From Zingiber officinale (taxonomy: Eukaryota; Streptophyta; Magnoliopsida; Zingiberales; Zingiberaceae): 64,000 nt of DNA. The stretch covers positions 22,007,198-22,071,197 of the forward strand of contig NC_056003.1 of the NCBI RefSeq assembly GCF_018446385.1. Direction: 5' to 3'. Position numbers and translations under genes: made by a program. Under the pieces are notes generated by a model. It saw only the letters and a program-made list of their open reading frames with translations, made no database searches and had not been told where the DNA came from. Of this stretch, positions 59,839 through 64,000 are shown piece after piece (position 1 is the stretch's first letter; every line of letters starts with the position of its first letter).

Positions 59839-61520
59839 CTATGATAGAAGCTGAACAGCAGCAATGGCAGGTATCTTTTCGCGTAGCTTCTGAGATACTG
59901 CCACACGAACAGTCATGACGCCGGCAGCTTGGCCAGTTAGTCGAATCTTAACGATGGGCTCCTCAATTTCAACAAACTCAAGCTCACCACCACCAGTTCC
60001 AGCAAGGTATGGCCTTATCTCATCAAGTACCTAAGAAGAAACACCAAAGATGTAACTAAGGTGCCCGTTCTGACATCTAATAGCTGATACCAACACTAAG
60101 GAAACAGGCCACAGCAAATAGTTCAAAAACAGTTCACTTCTCTCTATTAGCTAGCTTATCGGCAGCAGAAATTACCTGAAAGAACAAAGCTAAACAGGAA
60201 AATTAGCAATCCACAGAAAAAACGAAAGCATCATGATAACAAAGATGGAGGATTCCTCTCAAATTTAAAATAAGGTGGTGATGCCATAATGCTAGAATGC
60301 TATTACCTTCTCAATGTTTTCTTCATTTAGCTGGAGCCCTGTCTCCTGATCAGTTATCGGTTCAACTGCAACAATTTCTGGAATCATTTCCATTAACCGG
60401 CGTTCAATTCCCATCTTCATAGTCATCACTGAACTTGGACAAGACCCACATGCACCTTGTAGTTTTAGCCTTACGACATTCCCATCTATCTCATGAAGTA
60501 CCACATTTCCTCCATCAGCAATAAGATATGGACGTACTTCATCCAATACTGACTCCACATTTTCAGCAGTTAGAGGCAACTCTACTAAGGGATTTGGAGT
60601 AACAACTGATTTAACCACTGTAGCAAATGATGCAAGAACAATCATCACAACATCACCAAGCCATGAATTAACTAAAATTAAAAGATCTCATTGTATGATA
60701 ATCCTGATCAGCTAAGGAACTGATGCTACTTGTATAGGATAAAGCCACTTGCTTTACACTGAAGGCTCCAAAAAAGAAAACATATGACATTATAGTCGCG
60801 GATCTTGCATCATTAATCACTTAAAAATAGTCTTTTTTAACTTATACTAATTTCCTACATCATTAGTAGTTTTGTAGCAATCTGCAGTAGAAGGAAACTA
60901 GACAAAGAGTGTTTTGTTGACATTCAGGAGCTTAACACTTATATTGATGTGGGTAGAATTACCCACCGATCTCATACACCATTGAGTTGCAGCTAATCTT
61001 AAACTTGCTAGAGTTACTTCAGAATCACACTCAAAGACTTGTAGGTTGCTAGGGATGCAACTAAAATGTGAAGAAGAGGAAATTAAAGGCGTGGATAAAG
61101 GTCAAGCTTTCTCTAAACATGTACTAAAAGTATGTTTCGATAGTTTCAAGCTGATCGCATGATTTTAAGAAGACTAGGAACAAATTAGTCATCGGAGAAT
61201 AGAAAAAATAAAGGCATAAAAAAGCTCACCGATGTGCCTCTTAGGTCCGCAAATCGAGCGACTGGAGGAACTCTTCCTCCGCTGAAAAGCGGCGATCTGA
61301 ATCCCGTTTCCTATGACGCCAGGCTCCTGCCATCAAAACCAAGTGAATCCGAAACCACGGAAGCCCCAATTAGAACCCCCAAAACACGAAACCATATACA
61401 CGAAACAAAGACCTTGAAGGAGAGAAGACGGAGCGGGGAAAAGGATGCGGCGGCGGAAGATGAGGAGGCGACTCCGTGGCAAGGACTAGCGGAGGAGTCG
61501 GCCAGAAGCGAGGGTCGCAT
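59839..61520 (-). CDS. NFU: Plastid NFU-type iron-sulfur cluster scaffold protein
   Basis: NFU proteins hold a [2Fe-2S] or [4Fe-4S] cluster and pass it to plastid targets such as photosystem I. Four exons on the minus strand join in phase: 61413-61520, 61230-61326, 60307-60617, 59839-60030, giving 235 residues, the length I remember for Arabidopsis NFU2. Residues 1 to about 70 are Ser/Arg/Ala-rich with few acids, as expected of a chloroplast transit peptide. The first NifU C-terminal-like domain (about 82-165) has the cluster ligands Cys125 and Cys128 in GACGSCPSS. The second (about 173-235) reads [20 protein letters not shown] and lacks the CxxC, as usual for the NFU1-3 group. I cannot separate NFU1, 2 and 3. 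No lesion is visible. Confidence 0.94.
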
Positions 61521-64000
61521 CCTACGGAACTAGGAATTGAGAAACTGCTCTGTTCTCTCTTCGTCTTCTTCTGGCGTGGGCCGAAGGACGAGATGTGGAT
61601 TGAATGACGCAAATGAAACGAGTAATAGTCACCAATGGCATTGTTTTTGTTGTATGATATTTTGTAAGTGTCTTCGGGGCTGTCTCGTAATTATTATATG
61701 AGGTATTATTATCATGGCTCAAGGTTTGAATTTCAATAAAATTGTAATAAATATTTATTTTTTTATGTATTAATTATTATTTTAAAGATTAGTAGTTATT
61801 CATAATTTATTTTTTTCGTATTGATCAGACAAATTGACGAAGATGCTGGAAAAAACAGATGTACCTTTTACCACTATTATTGTATGATATTTTACAGTCC
61901 TTGTTATTAGTTTTTTTAATAGCCGAATCATTACTCGATTTCCGCGGAATTCATTTATTTTAGGATTAAATTTCGTTGCTTGAATTAAATTTCAGCGACG
62001 GGGAATGTTCTAGTGAGCGACATCAAATTGTATTAGGATATGATTGGATTTGAATTGATCGTGACTTAAATTTAGGATTAGAATTTTTTTTAAGATTAAA
62101 CTAAATTTTATTTTAAAAATTGAAATATTTTATATACATAACAACATTTAATCCGATAATCTTGAAATATTACGATAAAAATAAAAAATAATAGGAAAGA
62201 TAATACAAAAAAAATCTTTTTTAATCAGATTATCGGGTTCAGATTTAAATTTTTTGATTTGTGTTTGGATTTGGATCTGATCTTTGCTTCTATCTGAATT
62301 CATCAAAATTGACCCTCCTAAATAACTATGTATAGATCACACTCTGTGTAAGAATTAATGCCTTTTATCATTTAAGTAATATTAGATATTAATTTTATTT
62401 ATTTATCTGAGAAATAGTTCCAATAGGATTTATTCGATCAATTGGTTACCAAAACCAATTTTAAAATAGTCGTTAAAGAGGAGCAACGCTGTTGTTGGGA
62501 ATGAGCCTTCCCTTTGATCGAACAGTAGTGATGCTTGGAATGCTGAATAATTTTATCCTAGCACTCTCTCTTCATTTTCTCCTTTTTTTACTTTTTTTTT
62601 TCCCTTTCAAATTGGTTATCGAGTTCCAGATTTACTGGAACCAAGATTTCTATGTTGTGGCTCCCCGTGTAAGAGCTGTGGAGGATTTACATTGGCCATG
62701 GTCAAGATCAACGCGAGCATAGTAGGTATAGAGATTCATGCAGGCCCTGCAAGCTGTGATCAGGCAAAAAGCATGCCTAACCTCAGCAAAAAGAGTAAGA
62801 ACCATTCAAGTCATACAACGAACTGACAAGGATACTTGCCCATGCACGAGGGGAGAATGGGAAGAAAGAACTACCGTCTCATTATCAAGAGGACAAGAGA
62901 AGAGATCCAACACAAGAACCATCAGGAAAGACATCATTAACTTTGCAAGTTAGGGAATGAAGTCCTAACCGCTCAAACAAAGATCTCATTCAATGTTTAT
63001 TTATTTCTGTAGTCAATGGGAAGTCAACACTAATGGATTTTGAGAATTTTACCTTCAAGGAAAAAAAAATACAAAAGTTACGCAATTATTTGGAAAAGTT
63101 TGAAGATTGTTTTTTGTTTTTATTGTTTTTCAAGAACCAAATTAGTATATTGGGAGGAAAGTAGAACTAGGGATTGAGAATAAAGTATCCTTCTTATCCT
63201 CTCACTATCCCTGATATGCCTGCCTTCCTTTACCTTCGAGTCCATTTAATAATATATTTAACAGAATAAATGCACAATGTTTTCAGAGAAATTAAACCAA
63301 GCAGTAATAGGAAACAATATTTTGGGGAACAAGACAAGGTCTCATTGAGCGATTTTGAGAATGAACTGATGCATAATTCTGAGACAAGTTGGTTCAACTG
63401 AGAACTAGAACTAGATACTGACAAGTAAATCTTTCCCACCCTTTTAACCTTCAAAATATATGTTTTTTCATCAAAATTCGGAATATTAAATTCTCAAAAA
63501 GTTAAAGTAATCACTGGTCAAGTCCTTTTGGTAACAAAAGTGATCATGAGATTGATGCCTCAGTTTGACCCCAACTCGGCACACCTTGCACCACTTTCCA
63601 AGCATGGCTCTATCTTGAATGCACTAAAGATATAGATGTGGCCTACCACTTTCTACTGCAATATAACAGCTAGAGCCTAGAGGGACCTTTTTTTTCTTTT
63701 CGGGTTTTCCCCTCGAAATACAAAGAAAATATATAGCTTGTCCCACCAAACACAAGCAAAGAGCTATAGAATTCTTGGATCATAATTTTTTTTTTGTTTC
63801 CAATTTTTTATTTTTCTGGCAATATAAATTAGCTTCTTGTAATTAATCTTTAGCATTGACAATTCCCAGGTGTTTATTGTTCGAGCATGGTAACACGTGA
63901 TTCATGGTCTAAATTACACTAAAATTTATGGTTTCGATTTGGATTAGGTGAGATGAACTGATTTCAAGCAAGTGGTGAATTGACAAGATAGTTTAACACC
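61521..64000. other. AT-rich flank after the NFU promoter: no gene seen
   Basis: The first several hundred bases upstream of 61520 should include the NFU promoter. Farther on, the stretch at 62640-62960 has balanced composition and short frames (for instance one with ALQAVIRQKACLTSAKRVRT), but no family is convincing. I see no terminal repeats, RNA genes or splice-linked exons to the end of the window. Confidence 0.5.

Noticed and set aside
62738-62953. IQ-motif or IQD-like protein fragment (ALQAVIRQKACLTSAKRV)
   Set aside because: Superficial likeness only; the IQxxxRGxxxR core is missing and there are no flanking exons.

Overview
The window is nuclear DNA of a flowering plant. It has intron-rich genes with GT-AG junctions, a plastid-targeted protein, AT-rich intergenic DNA, and densely nested plant transposons and retroelement fossils. 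Family-level protein features and the repeat types suggest a monocot, possibly Zingiberales. That is inference, and I cannot name the species.

Layout. 1-11922 is a nest of repeats. A non-autonomous Gypsy-type LTR element (1-4820) abuts a Copia-type LTR (minus strand) that is split by a 5.86-kb CACTA DNA transposon (5842-11704, TSD AAT). The CACTA element carries a complete, intact-looking LOG cytokinin-activating gene (7008-8653) plus fragments of at least two other host genes: the first exon of a WBP11-like splicing factor and a late exon of plastid 3-oxoacyl-ACP reductase. A PIF/Harbinger transposase remnant follows at about 11985-12384. 13870-31620 (+) is VPS15, the regulatory kinase-like subunit of the class III PI3-kinase, in 12 exons. 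Its 8.2-kb intron 5 holds a full-length Au-type SINE, an HMGB retrocopy and a hAT-type element, intron 6 holds an odd chimeric SINE insertion, and intron 9 holds a LINE tail. 36551-37378 (-) is an intronless CAF1 deadenylase. 39412-43245 contains a foldback, a solo LTR, two related palindromic repeats and an RTE-like LINE interrupted by a hAT MITE. 45181-57816 (+) is a STICHEL-like protein with a DNA-polymerase-III-gamma/tau-like ATPase core. Its first intron has a Tourist-like MITE, and its last intron has a 2.9-kb solo LTR containing a Harbinger element. 59839-61520 (-) is a plastid NFU iron-sulfur scaffold gene in four exons. The rest is AT-rich DNA without recognisable genes.

The host genes (vesicle trafficking/autophagy, mRNA decay, trichome-type STICHEL family, Fe-S assembly) look unrelated, as expected for plant gene order. 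The most interesting structure is the CACTA element: it packages an apparently complete hormone-activation gene inside terminal repeats with a target-site duplication, so it may be a mobile cytokinin-activating gene. All exon boundaries were read by eye from splice consensus, phase and remembered family sequences, and no search or transcript data were available.
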